From: Cryobacterium frigoriphilum
GTDB taxonomy: Bacteria > Actinomycetota > Actinomycetes > Actinomycetales > Microbacteriaceae
Reading direction: 5' to 3'
NCBI RefSeq assembly: GCF_004403305.1
Contig: NZ_SOHE01000048.1
Location: 6,069 to 70,068, forward strand
Length of the DNA stretch: 64,000 bases
The stretch's first letter is position 1. Every line of letters starts with the position of its first letter. Below are positions 43,114 through 50,808 of this stretch, one piece after another. The translations under genes and the position numbers were made by a program. The notes under the pieces were generated by a model. That model worked only from the letters and a program-made list of their open reading frames with translations, searched no databases and was not told the origin of the DNA.

Positions 43114-43620
43114 TTACCCGCGCAGGTTGCGTGTTCCGAGGACGATGCGTGAAATGACGTGTGAACCTAGTGCTGCGGCGAACAGAAGTGCCCCGCCACG
43201 CGCGGTGTCAGATGGCAGGAGCGGTGAGCCGCTTCGACGGAGTTGAGCCCGCGCTACTCGCGCCCCGGGAAACATCACCAACGGCGCCGTGATTAGACCC
43301 GCTGTGTAGCTCTTGAAGGAGATCGAAGTCGCGATGTGCGTGACCACATGAGCTTCCAATCCAGCTAACACCGCTCGGTAGAGACGTGATTTTCCCTGGG
43401 AGCGTGTGCCGCGAACACAAGCCACGCCAACCAGCACTCCCATGAGCGCGATGGCGAGCACGGATTGCGTCGGAGAAACGACCACCCGGTCCCTGCCCAG
43501 ACGCGCGGCGAGCAGTCTAGACGTGGCCGGGAAAGTAAACACTTCTTCGACGTCGTGCACAAGCCAAGCGGCGAAGAGTGCCACCGCAGCGATCCGGGTT
43601 CCAGTGGGCTCGATTGACAC
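43114..43620 (-). CDS. HXXEE-domain membrane protein
   Basis: The GTG at 43620 (VSIEPTGTRIAAVALFAAW) is the most likely start; the frame is open to 43767 but upstream sequence is the part shared with 39566-39678. The 168-residue protein has the HDVEEV signature (HxxEE) in the first helix and further helices with EAHVVTHIATSISFKSYT and GLITAPLVMFPG. This is the HXXEE family of small multi-helix membrane proteins, which may be metal-dependent enzymes of unknown role. It is the last gene of an XRE-membrane-HXXEE cluster on the - strand. Confidence 0.8.
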   Translation of the reverse strand: MSIEPTGTRIAAVALFAAWLVHDVEEVFTFPATSRLLAARLGRDRVVVSPTQSVLAIALMGVLVGVACVRGTRSQGKSRLYRAVLAGLEAHVVTHIATSISFKSYTAGLITAPLVMFPGARVARAQLRRSGSPLLPSDTARGGALLFAAALGSHVISRIVLGTRNLRG

Positions 43621-43727
43621 AACGAAATCATAGCGGCCCCTACCGCCTGAACTTTTGCTTGTGGTGCCGGCGCAAATTTCGTGCCCGTTCGGAGCCCCGC
43701 AAGGGCCCCCCTTGCGGGCAGCTGGAC

Positions 43728-44129
43728 TCAGCTTCGCTTCACAGCGTTTGAGTTCGCCATGCCCCAAATGACGGACAGCATAAGTAGCTGTGCAGAAACG
43801 ACGCCCACGAGTTGGGGGAGAAAGATTATGGCGAGCACGACTTCGACAACGGACAGGATCAGGGCGGCAGCGCCGACAGTTGCGAACCCTTGGCGTGCAA
43901 GGTCGCGGTCACGTTCATCGCGATACTCGATACCGTTAATCCGGGTGATGTCGCGGGCGTTCGGCCGACGCGCGTAGAACGCAGCGCCAAGCCCCGATAG
44001 GCCGAGAATGAGCAACCATATTGCGCCGACCCAATTCTGTGTGAGAGCCGCAATAGTCGCTCCGACACAGAGCGTGCTGACCAAGATGATGTTGATGGTC
44101 GAGATGCGTGAGCGGTTATTCGTCTGCAA
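43728..44129 (-). CDS. Four-helix membrane protein downstream of XRE regulator
   Basis: The start is the TTG at 44129, which overlaps the XRE gene by 14 bp (alternative longer starts would run across that gene). The 133 residues contain helices at about 13-30, 35-50, 80-102 and 107-125, with a charged loop DITRINGIEYRDERDRDLAR between the pairs. Such proteins are very commonly encoded directly after a short XRE regulator in Gram-positive bacteria. Role unknown. Confidence 0.7.
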   Translation of the reverse strand: MQTNNRSRISTINIILVSTLCVGATIAALTQNWVGAIWLLILGLSGLGAAFYARRPNARDITRINGIEYRDERDRDLARQGFATVGAAALILSVVEVVLAIIFLPQLVGVVSAQLLMLSVIWGMANSNAVKRS

Positions 44130-44313
44130 TGTGAAACACTTCCTCAACGGTGGATTCAAAGTATCGGGCCAGGCGAACGGCAAGAACCAGAGATGGATCA
44201 TAGCGCCCGGTTTCGAGGGCATTTATGGTCTGACGGGAAACTCCCAAGACCACACCAAGTGCGGCTTGAGAGAGGCCAGCGGCTTGCCGCCGCGCTCTGA
44301 TCTCGGATTCCAT
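44116..44313 (-). CDS. Short XRE-family regulator (65 aa)
   Basis: A 65-residue protein that is almost entirely a helix-turn-helix: IRARRQAAGLSQAALGVVLG, VSRQTINALETGRYDPSLVL, ending ESTVEEVFHIADE. This is the YozG/YgzD type of minimal Cro/C1 regulator. Such genes usually form an operon with a membrane protein, as here. It probably represses its own promoter and senses through the membrane partner. Confidence 0.88.
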   Translation of the reverse strand: MESEIRARRQAAGLSQAALGVVLGVSRQTINALETGRYDPSLVLAVRLARYFESTVEEVFHIADE

Positions 44314-44395
44314 GTGACAAGTATGCTTTACAGTCGGTATCGTGTCAAGTGGGCTTGTCAGGTGATGTGATGGCCGCGAAGGCGTTCCCCAACGG

Positions 44396-44814
44396 GGGTC
44401 GTGAGGGATGCGCTACTCCCTGATTCTGGTGGCCAAGCATTCCTGGCCAAACCGACAGTGCTGCCGTACGGGATACTGCAGTTATGGGGAAGAGAAAAGA
44501 ATCGCTCACGTGGTGGTCAGTTATGGCGATCGCGGTCCCCGCCATAGGGTTTGGCGTGTTTTTACTCGCGGAGGCCTCGTCCAAGCAGACCGTGCTGGCC
44601 GGAGGCGTTCTCGTCCTCGTCGCACTCACCGCGGTTTTCAAGGAAGTGTTGAGCCTGCGAAGGATATCTTGATCATTCGGGTGGTTCTCCGCGCAATGAC
44701 AAAACCGATAAAAATCTTCAGGCGTTGGGGACGGAATTGACGTGACCGCCGCACTGGTTGCGCATCTTTTCGGGCTGTTGACAGCCGCAGCGGCGGCCAC
44801 CGCTGCCGAGCTGG
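44396..44814 (+). repeat. Direct duplication, right copy (~410 bp)
   Basis: Partner of 42661-43077, in the same orientation and about 1.7 kb away. Divergence is spread evenly with many synonymous changes inside the gene, so both copies have been kept coding after duplication. Confidence 0.8.
44484..44672 (+). CDS. Small two-helix membrane protein, copy 2 (62 aa)
   Basis: Starts MGKRKESLTWWSVMAIAV and ends FKEVLSLRRIS. It differs from copy 1 at about a dozen positions, mostly conservative, and stops 9 residues earlier. Both hydrophobic helices and the basic ends are kept. GATACT is again 7-8 nt before the ATG. Selection for protein sequence is suggested by the pattern of differences. Function unknown. 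Confidence 0.6.
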   Translation: MGKRKESLTWWSVMAIAVPAIGFGVFLLAEASSKQTVLAGGVLVLVALTAVFKEVLSLRRIS

Positions 44815-45094
44815 AGATTCACACGGACCCACATTGGGATCCCTTCGCTGCGGCAAACGGATTGTTCTGACGGCAGCCATCCCGCAAGAGGGTTCAGGAT
44901 TCGGCGTAGCGTGGAGCCACGAGTTGAAACTCGAGGTGGGCATCGACTGTCGCATCCTTCTTCGTCCGCTACACAATTTCTGCCAAACACTCCGCGTTCG
45001 AGCTACACCGCACGAGTGACGTCCGTCACACAATTTGATCTGCTCAACGACCTGGCTCTGGTTCGGGTACCAACACCTGTGGATAGACAAAACA

Positions 45095-45122
45095 GAGGGG
45101 CAGCCCATGTGGGCTGCCCCTC
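45095..45122 (-). terminator. Intrinsic terminator after the small membrane gene
   Basis: GAGGGGCAGCCCA and its exact complement TGGGCTGCCCCTC with a 2-nt loop, followed on the - strand by TGTTTTGTC. It lies 20 bp beyond the stop of the gene at 45143-45376. Confidence 0.85.
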
Positions 45123-45142
45123 TTCAAAAGCGGGAAGGGTCG

Positions 45143-45376
45143 TTAGCGTCCCTTCGGACCCGCAGAGTTCTCGCGTTTGAAGAACCAGCGGCCCAGAAGG
45201 GTAACGAAGATTCCAATAAGCACGACGCCGTCGACGATCAGAAACGCGCGCATCCCATTACTTGACGCGATCGTGGCGGCATTAAAGGCCAGCAACCCGC
45301 AGAACACCATCCCGACCCAGCCCACTATCTGACTGCCGCCTGGCCGCTTGGCCTGACCATCTCGTCTTTCGGTCAC
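45143..45376 (-). CDS. Small two-helix membrane protein (77 aa)
   Basis: A 77-residue protein: basic N-terminus, helix 1 at about 17-37 (IVGWVGMVFCGLLAF), helix 2 at about 45-63 (FLIVDGVVLIGIFVTLLG), basic C-terminus. It resembles many short uncharacterised actinobacterial membrane proteins. A GGAGG-like site (GGAGGAG on the - strand, near 45383-45390) precedes the ATG and a strong terminator follows, so it is a complete transcription unit. Confidence 0.7.
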   Translation of the reverse strand: MTERRDGQAKRPGGSQIVGWVGMVFCGLLAFNAATIASSNGMRAFLIVDGVVLIGIFVTLLGRWFFKRENSAGPKGR

Positions 45377-45507
45377 GGTGTTCTCCTCCAGTTCCTGTAT
45401 TCATCAGCAGGCGAAATTCCCGGCCGTGTCGTGCTTCTATCGGATCACTCTACCGAGGTGGGCCGCCCACGCGGCCGCCGCAGTCCACGGGCCAGGTGCG
45501 GAAGCGA

Positions 45508-45705
45508 TTAGAGACCCATAGAAGCCGCCAACCAGTCTTCCGGCCTGACCGCAGCACGGCCCAAGATCCCGCGCAGATCGAATGGCCGTCGCAGCCGAGG
45601 CCACAGCTGAGGCGCATGAGTCGTGGCTACGGTCGAGGATACGGAGGAAACCGAGTGGGTAGACGCCATGGCCGGGGCACCAGTTGTCACCGTTCCAATC
45701 ACCAT
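45508..45705 (-). CDS. Possible short secreted peptide
   Basis: An open frame of 65 codons from ATG 45705: MVIGTVTTGAPAMASTHSVS, ending WPRLRRPFDLRGILGRAAVR and PEDWLAASMGL. In-frame codons upstream (LADGALVIA) would complete a signal peptide with an A-x-A cleavage site (PAMA). The C-terminal half is basic. No family recognised and the start is uncertain, so this is a weak call. Confidence 0.25.
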   Translation of the reverse strand: MVIGTVTTGAPAMASTHSVSSVSSTVATTHAPQLWPRLRRPFDLRGILGRAAVRPEDWLAASMGL

Positions 45706-45817
45706 TGCAATGACGAGTGCCCCATCAGCGAGCGTCGCTCTATACCCGAGGTCGAGGTGCTCGAGACCCGTTTAACGTTGGTGAAATGGACAGTTTCGGC
45801 GCCAGTGCACCCGTCCA

Positions 45818-45859
45818 CGAGTATGGGGGACCGATCCGCGAGTATGGGGGACCGATCCG
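45818..45859 (+). repeat. 21-bp tandem repeat, two exact units
   Basis: CGAGTATGGGGGACCGATCCG occurs twice in tandem (45818-45838, 45839-45859) and begins a third, degenerate unit (CGAGCGTGG). The length is a multiple of three, so it could expand without breaking a frame. Confidence 0.75.
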
Positions 45860-45925
45860 CGAGCGTGGACAACGGAGGCCGTTGAAGGTTGGCTGGAAAA
45901 GGAATCTCGGGCCTATGAGATCCCG

Positions 45926-46396
45926 TTGGCAGCGATTCCCAGTGCGGACTACCGCAATGATGAAGAGGTCCGTGAAGACCTGATCTACAAGCTGTACACA
46001 ATCACGCATCCTGATGTACTTCAACGCCTGTACAGCGCAGAAGAAAAAGCGATGAAAGACTGCGGCCCTGAGGCCTACGAGCGCTATTGGAGGCGCCTGT
46101 TCCTGGGGCAGAAGCATCGCCCGGGTGCTGTGTCGCTGGACGACAACGGAACGTTGGAGGACCGCCTCGCACGCCCTTTCCCATGGATCAAGCTTCTCAG
46201 CGTTCAGGATCAGCGCACATGCGCAAGGGACATCATCGACACTGCCCGCGGTGCCTTCGTCGTCAATCAGCTCGGGCGGATAGTCACGGAGATCAAGGCT
46301 TGGCGGAACACTGCGGAAGCGGTCGCTGCCGGCTGGGGTCAGGATGAAGCAGAGTGGTTGCGCGAACCGGTGACGGTCACGAAACCCCGCGTCTAG
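45926..46396 (+). CDS. Hypothetical protein (about 157 aa)
   Basis: The frame is coding-like from at least 45870; upstream residues EAVEGWLEKESRAYEIP lead into AAIPSADYRNDEEVREDLIY, so the TTG at 45926 is probably not the true start and translation may begin inside or before the tandem repeat. The soluble, charged product contains YRNDEEVREDLIYKLYTITH, RYWRRLFLGQKHRPGAV and DRLARPFPWIKLLS. No family recognised. Upstream in-frame codons repeat WGTDPR twice because of the 21-bp repeats. Confidence 0.5.
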   Translation: MAAIPSADYRNDEEVREDLIYKLYTITHPDVLQRLYSAEEKAMKDCGPEAYERYWRRLFLGQKHRPGAVSLDDNGTLEDRLARPFPWIKLLSVQDQRTCARDIIDTARGAFVVNQLGRIVTEIKAWRNTAEAVAAGWGQDEAEWLREPVTVTKPRV

Positions 46397-46639
46397 TGCA
46401 CGCAAAAGAAGGTCCCGTCTCCCGTCTCCCGGCCACTCAAGTCATCAGAATTCGTGATCGAGCACGCCACGAGTCAAGCCGCCGCCGGATGGCGCGACGT
46501 CGTCGCAACCCAGAAAAGCTCTGCTGCGGATGACAGTGAAGATCCTCAACGTGTTCACGAGACATCCCAACCAAACGAAGTAGCAGCGGCTGTTAACGAT
46601 CGCCACTTCAGCGGCTTCCCCTCATTCGTCCCGTTAGGG

Positions 46640-46782
46640 GTTCGGCTTGCGGAACGGGCGTGGACGCTCTTGCTCATCCCGATGGCGTCGGCCAGTCGCC
46701 CGATCGAGATCCCACCGGTTCCCTCGACGGTTGCGAGACGAACGATCGTAGGGTTGAAGTACGCACGAACGATCGTGCTCAT
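46640..46782 (-). pseudogene. TetR regulator N-terminal remnant, divergent from VOC gene
   Basis: From ATG 46782 the - strand encodes MSTIVRAYFNPTIVRLATVE and then GTGGISIGRLADAIGMSKS, the helix-turn-helix of a TetR regulator; homology stops at about 46660. A 12-bp repeat ACGAACGATCGT (46738-46749 and 46765-46776) lies inside it, suggesting a small internal deletion or duplication. The rest of the gene is missing. Confidence 0.55.
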
Positions 46783-46804
46783 TCGAATCCAGGAGGAACC
46801 ATCG

Positions 46805-47197
46805 ATGTCGATATTCCCACCCATTGCCCATGTGGCGCTCACGGTACGAGACCTCGAGGTGAGCGTTCCGTGGTACACGGCGTTGTTCGAGGACGAGCCA
46901 GTGCTCGATGAGGAGACCGGCCCCTTCCGCCACGTCGTCTGGATGGTGAGCGGCACCCTCGTCGGGCTGCACCAGTTCCCCGACTCGGACGTGACGACAC
47001 CGTTCAGCGAGCGCCGTGCGGGTTTGGATCACGTCGCATTCGGCGTTGCGGACCGGTCCGAGCTCGAGATTTGGGAGAAGCGCCTGGACCAGCTCGGCGT
47101 CAGCCACGACACCATCAAGGACGCCGGATACGGGTCAGGCCTGTCTTTCCGCGATCCTGACGGGCTGCCGCTAGAGTTCTTCGCGCCGCCGGCCTGA
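46805..47197 (+). CDS. VOC-family protein (130 aa)
   Basis: The ATG at 46805 is set by AGGAGG at about 46791-46796. The single VOC domain reads IAHVALTVRDLEVSVPWYTA, FRHVVWMVSGTLVGLHQF, LDHVAFGVADRSEL and FRDPDGLPLEFFA, with His and Glu in the usual metal positions. It resembles glyoxalase/bleomycin-resistance-type proteins. It is divergent from a TetR remnant that may once have regulated it, and is followed by a clean terminator. Confidence 0.9.
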   Translation: MSIFPPIAHVALTVRDLEVSVPWYTALFEDEPVLDEETGPFRHVVWMVSGTLVGLHQFPDSDVTTPFSERRAGLDHVAFGVADRSELEIWEKRLDQLGVSHDTIKDAGYGSGLSFRDPDGLPLEFFAPPA

Positions 47198-47212
47198 GAA
47201 GGAGCAGCACCG

Positions 47213-47256
47213 CCTTGGTTGAGCGTTCGGGGATAGCACCGGTCGCTCAACCAAGG
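47213..47256 (+). terminator. Intrinsic terminator-like hairpin
   Basis: CCTTGGTTGAGCG (47213-47225) pairs perfectly with CGCTCAACCAAGG (47244-47256), loop 18 nt, 16 bp after the VOC stop. No long T-run, as is common in high-G+C hosts. Confidence 0.75.
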
Positions 47257-47467
47257 GCACGCACGAGTGAAACCGTTGTCCACGGCAGGAAGCCGACGAG
47301 CAGGAGGCCTGTGCTAGCGCCTGTCTGTCGATCGACTATTTGTCGCTAACTCGGCGATTAGTGTCGGATACGCTCTATAAATGTCATTACTGGCCAGATC
47401 ATGACAGGAGCGACGAGGCGCCGACGCGTAAAGATACGGCCCAAATTCTGTCCCACCACAAACCATC

Positions 47468-47498
47468 GGTCCCCGGGTTCAAATCCCCGTCGCCCTAC
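47468..47498 (+). other. Possible tRNA 3'-end fragment (att-like)
   Basis: CCGGGTTCAAATCCCCG has the T-arm and T-loop pattern of a tRNA (GGTTCAAATCC, one stem mismatch), followed by TCGCCCTA as a possible acceptor strand. No 5' part of a tRNA lies upstream. Such tRNA tails are left at attachment sites of integrative elements. Confidence 0.45.
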
Positions 47499-47512
47499 AA
47501 AAAACGCGCCCC

Positions 47513-47550
47513 GCTGGTCGAGGCGCGAGGAACGAGCGATCGAGACCCGG
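47513..47550. repeat. Imperfect REP-like palindrome
   Basis: GCTGGTCGAGGCGCGAGGAA and CGAGCGATCGAGACC form an imperfect hairpin. From memory, GGTCGAG...CTCGAGACC palindromes are common intergenic repeats in Microbacteriaceae; only one is visible here. Confidence 0.35.
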
Positions 47551-47706
47551 TAGGCCGATCCTTGAAGGTATTGCGAGTTCCTCCCGAGACTCTTTCTTCT
47601 GAGGAACCAGTGGCTGAAATGGGGTCAGGACCTATGGAGATCGGCTCGGTCTCGAGCCTGTATGAATATTGGCTTCTGTGGGCTCCACCCGTCGTGCTCG
47701 ATGGCT

Positions 47707-47799
47707 GGTGACGTTCGCTTGACGGCCGGCCGATGCACGAGGCCGTGATCGCGCGTAGTGAACTGTACGAGGCCCAGTTCGCCGACGCGCTCACCGACG
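47707..47799 (+). pseudogene. MobF relaxase fragment 3
   Basis: One frame gives SLDGRPIHEAV-type sequence, here DGRPMHEAVIARSELYEAQF and ADALT (about 47735-47799), matching the relaxase fragment at about 2090-2175 (DGRPIHEAVVALSELHE). Only some 30 codons remain. This is the third relaxase scrap in the window. Confidence 0.65.
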
Positions 47800-47887
47800 G
47801 ACAACACCCCTGTTGCCTCCTGTCGAACGGGAGTAAGGTGCAGGCACCTGAGGATGTCAAGTGCCTGCGACGCCGTGTGGAGGTCAG

Positions 47888-48697
47888 ATGCTCCGCGCAC
47901 TACTCACCGCGATTGTCAGCGTAGCGCTGATTGGTTTAGGGGCACCAGTTGCTCAGTCTTCTTCCGACGGACCCGGTTGCTACACGAACGCGCCAGACCG
48001 CGTAGATAATCCGTCCGACGGTGATGACGTCGTCATCTGCGAATACACCTCCGGCGGGTGGATCGCGCGCAACGACAGTGACACGATCTGGGCGGTTACC
48101 TCACCTGTACTGCGGATTTTCGACCTCTATAAGAATGAGGTGAGGTCTCGGCTCTTTCACACGTCTGCCAAGAGCTGGTACCCGTACATATTTCTCGCTC
48201 CTGGTGACGAGGTAATCATTCCCGCCGACGCTGGCGGTGTGCGGCTCTCGATCCAACCTGACCTCGCGCTGGCATGGATCATGTTCGATCAGCTCGCCGA
48301 CGAGGTCGAAGAGCAGAGCACAGAACTTATCGGCGACGTGGTCGGCGGAAAGAGTGCACGTCGTGCCGCGCTCTGGCAATGCAGTCTCGCGATGTACAAC
48401 GCAGCGCGTGAACTCGACGAGTCGGCGATGTGGCAGGCCGATCCCAAATCATTGTGGGAGTTTGCACAAAGCTCCGTCGAAGACGGAAGCGAATGCACGA
48501 CGGCTTGGAGCAAGGCGAGAAAAGTGAAAGCAGAAGTTCCGTTCCCGAAGTACCGGAACGTGGTGCTTGAGGTCACACGGGACGCCGATCTCACGGCGCA
48601 GGCGATCGCGCGGCTATCCGTGGCTCAGGACACGCTCGACAATCTCGGTTTGAGGTTTGTCTGCTCGTTGCCGAAAATCCGTGGTGTCGGATGCTGA
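47888..48697 (+). CDS. Secreted hypothetical protein (269 aa)
   Basis: The ATG at 47888 follows GTGGAGGTC. An N-terminal signal peptide (about residues 1-25: LRALLTAIVSVALIGLGAPV, cleavage near AQS) is followed by a soluble domain with six Cys (for example GPGCYTNAPD, VICEYTSGGW, LWQCSLAMYN), consistent with disulfides outside the cell. No lipobox and no family that I recognise. It stands alone after the relaxase scrap. Confidence 0.7.
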   Translation: MLRALLTAIVSVALIGLGAPVAQSSSDGPGCYTNAPDRVDNPSDGDDVVICEYTSGGWIARNDSDTIWAVTSPVLRIFDLYKNEVRSRLFHTSAKSWYPYIFLAPGDEVIIPADAGGVRLSIQPDLALAWIMFDQLADEVEEQSTELIGDVVGGKSARRAALWQCSLAMYNAARELDESAMWQADPKSLWEFAQSSVEDGSECTTAWSKARKVKAEVPFPKYRNVVLEVTRDADLTAQAIARLSVAQDTLDNLGLRFVCSLPKIRGVGC

Positions 48698-48833
48698 GGC
48701 GCAGCGCAGCCCGCAGCGACGACGAAATTCATGCTGAAGCACGGCGCCCGCATGCGCGCATTCGCCACGGCCTACGTGGCGAATCCGGCGCGCATGAAAC
48801 TCACGGCCGCGCGCCGTAGATTTCTCAGAGTTT

Positions 48834-49526
48834 TTAGCGATTCGCTGTTACGGTCATTGATTCTTCGCGCCTAATTGCTGGAACTAGGGATGCGAGAACA
48901 GCGCAGGCTAATCCTGCTGTGAAGAGATACAAGCCTATCCCTGGGGTGATATCCCACAAGAGGCCACGGGCGCCGTCGGCCAACATTGCAAGGCCTTGGC
49001 CTGCAAATGAGATGTCTGTCCCTTCTTTCAGGCCTGAGGTCGGATCGCTGATGAACCTCCAATGAGAGATAGCGAGCAGCGCCGGAAGCGTGATAGAGGC
49101 AAGAGCACCGAGACGCCATATCAAACCGAGGAATCTAACACGGGTGACAAGCAGGAGAAGACCCAAAACACCAAGAATCATGGCGACGGAGAGACACAAC
49201 AGGAGGGCTGGTTCGTCCAGCCTGTACCCGCTGGACGGTGTAACGGTTAAATTGACTACTTTGAGCACGCTGAGTGCAATTGGCGGCCCGGTAAAGTTCG
49301 CCAGTGCTTGAGTGACCGCGAAAGCAACCAAAATTGCGCTGAGCACGATCCCCAATCCGGCGACTACGTGGTTTCTGCGATGTCGCACTGCAGTGAACTC
49401 GGGCGGTCCGCTGTCGAGGGGAGGCAACCAGACAACGCCAGGCGCTACGTGATCGGTCCACTGAATGCCGTTCCAATACCTTTGCTGGCCATCCGGCTGT
49501 GGATACCAACCCGCCGAACTGCTCAT
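48834..49526 (-). CDS. DUF2510-domain membrane protein (230 aa)
   Basis: The ATG at 49526 is preferred over the longer frame because the DUF2510 motif starts right there: SSSAGWYPQPDGQQRYWNGI, QWTDHVAP. Four hydrophobic segments follow at about 48-70, 105-130, 137-157 and 203-225. DUF2510 is a short Trp-rich module found at the cytoplasmic end of many actinobacterial membrane proteins; its function is unknown. Confidence 0.85.
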   Translation of the reverse strand: MSSSAGWYPQPDGQQRYWNGIQWTDHVAPGVVWLPPLDSGPPEFTAVRHRRNHVVAGLGIVLSAILVAFAVTQALANFTGPPIALSVLKVVNLTVTPSSGYRLDEPALLLCLSVAMILGVLGLLLLVTRVRFLGLIWRLGALASITLPALLAISHWRFISDPTSGLKEGTDISFAGQGLAMLADGARGLLWDITPGIGLYLFTAGLACAVLASLVPAIRREESMTVTANR

Positions 49527-49660
49527 GAGGCCTCCCCTGCAAAGCGGCTTCGTACACTGAGCGGTGAAATGTGTCCGAAACCGCGTGTCTGTGAATTTCA
49601 CGTGTGGGGATCATAGCGAGTTTTGGGATTTTGGACAGAAGATGTCTGCATCCGCAAGGA

Positions 49661-49689
49661 TTGGACAGCCTGTAGCAACTTGCTACACT
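49661..49689 (+). promoter_or_regulatory. Promoter and operator of the ParD-like/Zeta pair
   Basis: TTGGAC (49661-49666), 17 bp, TACACT (49684-49689) form a good -35/-10 pair; the predicted start site is the ATG at 49696, implying a leaderless mRNA. A perfect 17-bp palindrome TGTAGCAA-C-TTGCTACA (49671-49687) overlaps spacer and -10, an ideal site for autorepression by the antitoxin. Confidence 0.75.
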
Positions 49690-49695
49690 CGATGC

Positions 49696-50094
49696 ATGAG
49701 CAAGACGATGCCGATGCGGGTCGAAGGCGACCTCTTTGAGGCCGCGAAGTCTGTTGGCACTGTTGCAAGCCGCAGCGCGGCGCAGCAGATCAGCCATTGG
49801 GCGCGAATCGGGCGCGAGCTCGAATCCTCACCGGGAACGAGCCTGCGTGACATTCAGCGCGTGCTGGCGGGCGAGGCTGCGTACGATGACCTCGGCGAAC
49901 GTGGCCAGGCACTAGTGCGGGCAAACTGGGATGAGCAGCTAGACGAACGACGTGCCAAGCTGAATTTCGGTGCGGAGTTCACACAGTCCGGGCGCTCATG
50001 GAGCGAAGCCGCCGAGCAGGATGGCCATCTCGTCAAACGTCACCCACGCACTACTGCTGCCAACACCGCGGGTACCGACGCCACCGACGCCTGA
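49696..50094 (+). CDS. ParD-like antitoxin
   Basis: A 132-residue protein beginning with MRVEGDLFEAAKSVGTVASR, then SAAQQISHWARIGRELE, the ribbon-helix-helix-like N-terminus of the TA-system ParD-like family. The middle contains LRDIQRVLAGEAAYDDLGER and the C-terminal 45 residues are Thr/Ala-rich and flexible. It is encoded 3 bp upstream of a Zeta-type kinase, the usual partner, and should bind the palindrome over its promoter. Confidence 0.85.
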   Translation: MSKTMPMRVEGDLFEAAKSVGTVASRSAAQQISHWARIGRELESSPGTSLRDIQRVLAGEAAYDDLGERGQALVRANWDEQLDERRAKLNFGAEFTQSGRSWSEAAEQDGHLVKRHPRTTAANTAGTDATDA

Positions 50095-50097
50095 CCG

Positions 50098-50664
50098 GTG
50101 CCTGTCCTTCATCTCCTCGCCGGCCCGAACGGCTCAGGAAAGACCACCTATGTCACCCACCTCTTGGAACCGGTGACCCACCTTCCGTTTGTGAACGCCG
50201 ACGTTATCGCCGCCGAGCGCTGGCCGGATTCCCAGTCAGCGCATGCATACGCCGCATCTCGCGCCGCGGCTGAAGAGCGCGCGCAGCTGCTGGCGGCCGG
50301 GTCGTCGTTCGTTACCGAGACGGTGTTCAGCCACCCGAGCAAGCTCGACCTCGTTGATGACGCAATCGCCCGCGGCTACCTCGTGCACCTGCACGTCATC
50401 CTGCTCCCCGTGGACGTGGCTGTGAGCCGTGTTGCTGAGCGCGTGCAGCACGGTGGTCATGACGTGCCCGAGCAGAAGATCCGCGAGCGGTACGCACGAC
50501 TGTGGCACCTCATCGCTCGTGCCCGGACTACGGCTCATCGTGCTGAGTTTTTCGACAACAGCTCGGCCAGACATCCGTTCCGCCGAGTCGCGCAGTACGA
50601 GCATGGTCTGCTCATCGGGGAGCCTTCCTGGCCTAACTGGGCGCCGGCAATACTCACAGCCTGA
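50098..50664 (+). CDS. Zeta-type toxin kinase
   Basis: The GTG at 50098 begins a 188-residue P-loop kinase: Walker A GPNGSGKTT at residues 9-17, VNADVIAAERWP with the catalytic Asp, TETVFSHPSKLDLV, and a C-terminal Arg-rich lid. Zeta toxins phosphorylate UDP-N-acetylglucosamine and block peptidoglycan synthesis; smaller homologues like this one may phosphorylate other metabolites. It follows the ParD-like antitoxin with a 3-bp gap, in a two-gene operon. Confidence 0.9.
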   Translation: MPVLHLLAGPNGSGKTTYVTHLLEPVTHLPFVNADVIAAERWPDSQSAHAYAASRAAAEERAQLLAAGSSFVTETVFSHPSKLDLVDDAIARGYLVHLHVILLPVDVAVSRVAERVQHGGHDVPEQKIRERYARLWHLIARARTTAHRAEFFDNSSARHPFRRVAQYEHGLLIGEPSWPNWAPAILTA

Positions 50665-50808
50665 CGCCGTCGCGTTCCCGGCGCTCTCGGCCGGTGAACA
50701 GATACGCAATCACGGGTACGCTCGATGAGGTGCGTTTGCAGGACTTGTTAACGTGCCGCTCGGCGGGCATTGTTCCGTCGCGCTCGGCTTGAACGTGAAG
50801 GAAACACC

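Larger units (their letters stand above)
47257..47887. other. Junction region with tRNA-like and relaxase scraps
   Basis: No complete gene. It contains the tRNA-3'-like fragment at 47468-47498, an imperfect palindrome at 47513-47550 of a type seen between genes in this group, and the relaxase scrap at 47707-47799. Two frames of 50-120 codons are open but match nothing I know. Confidence 0.5.
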
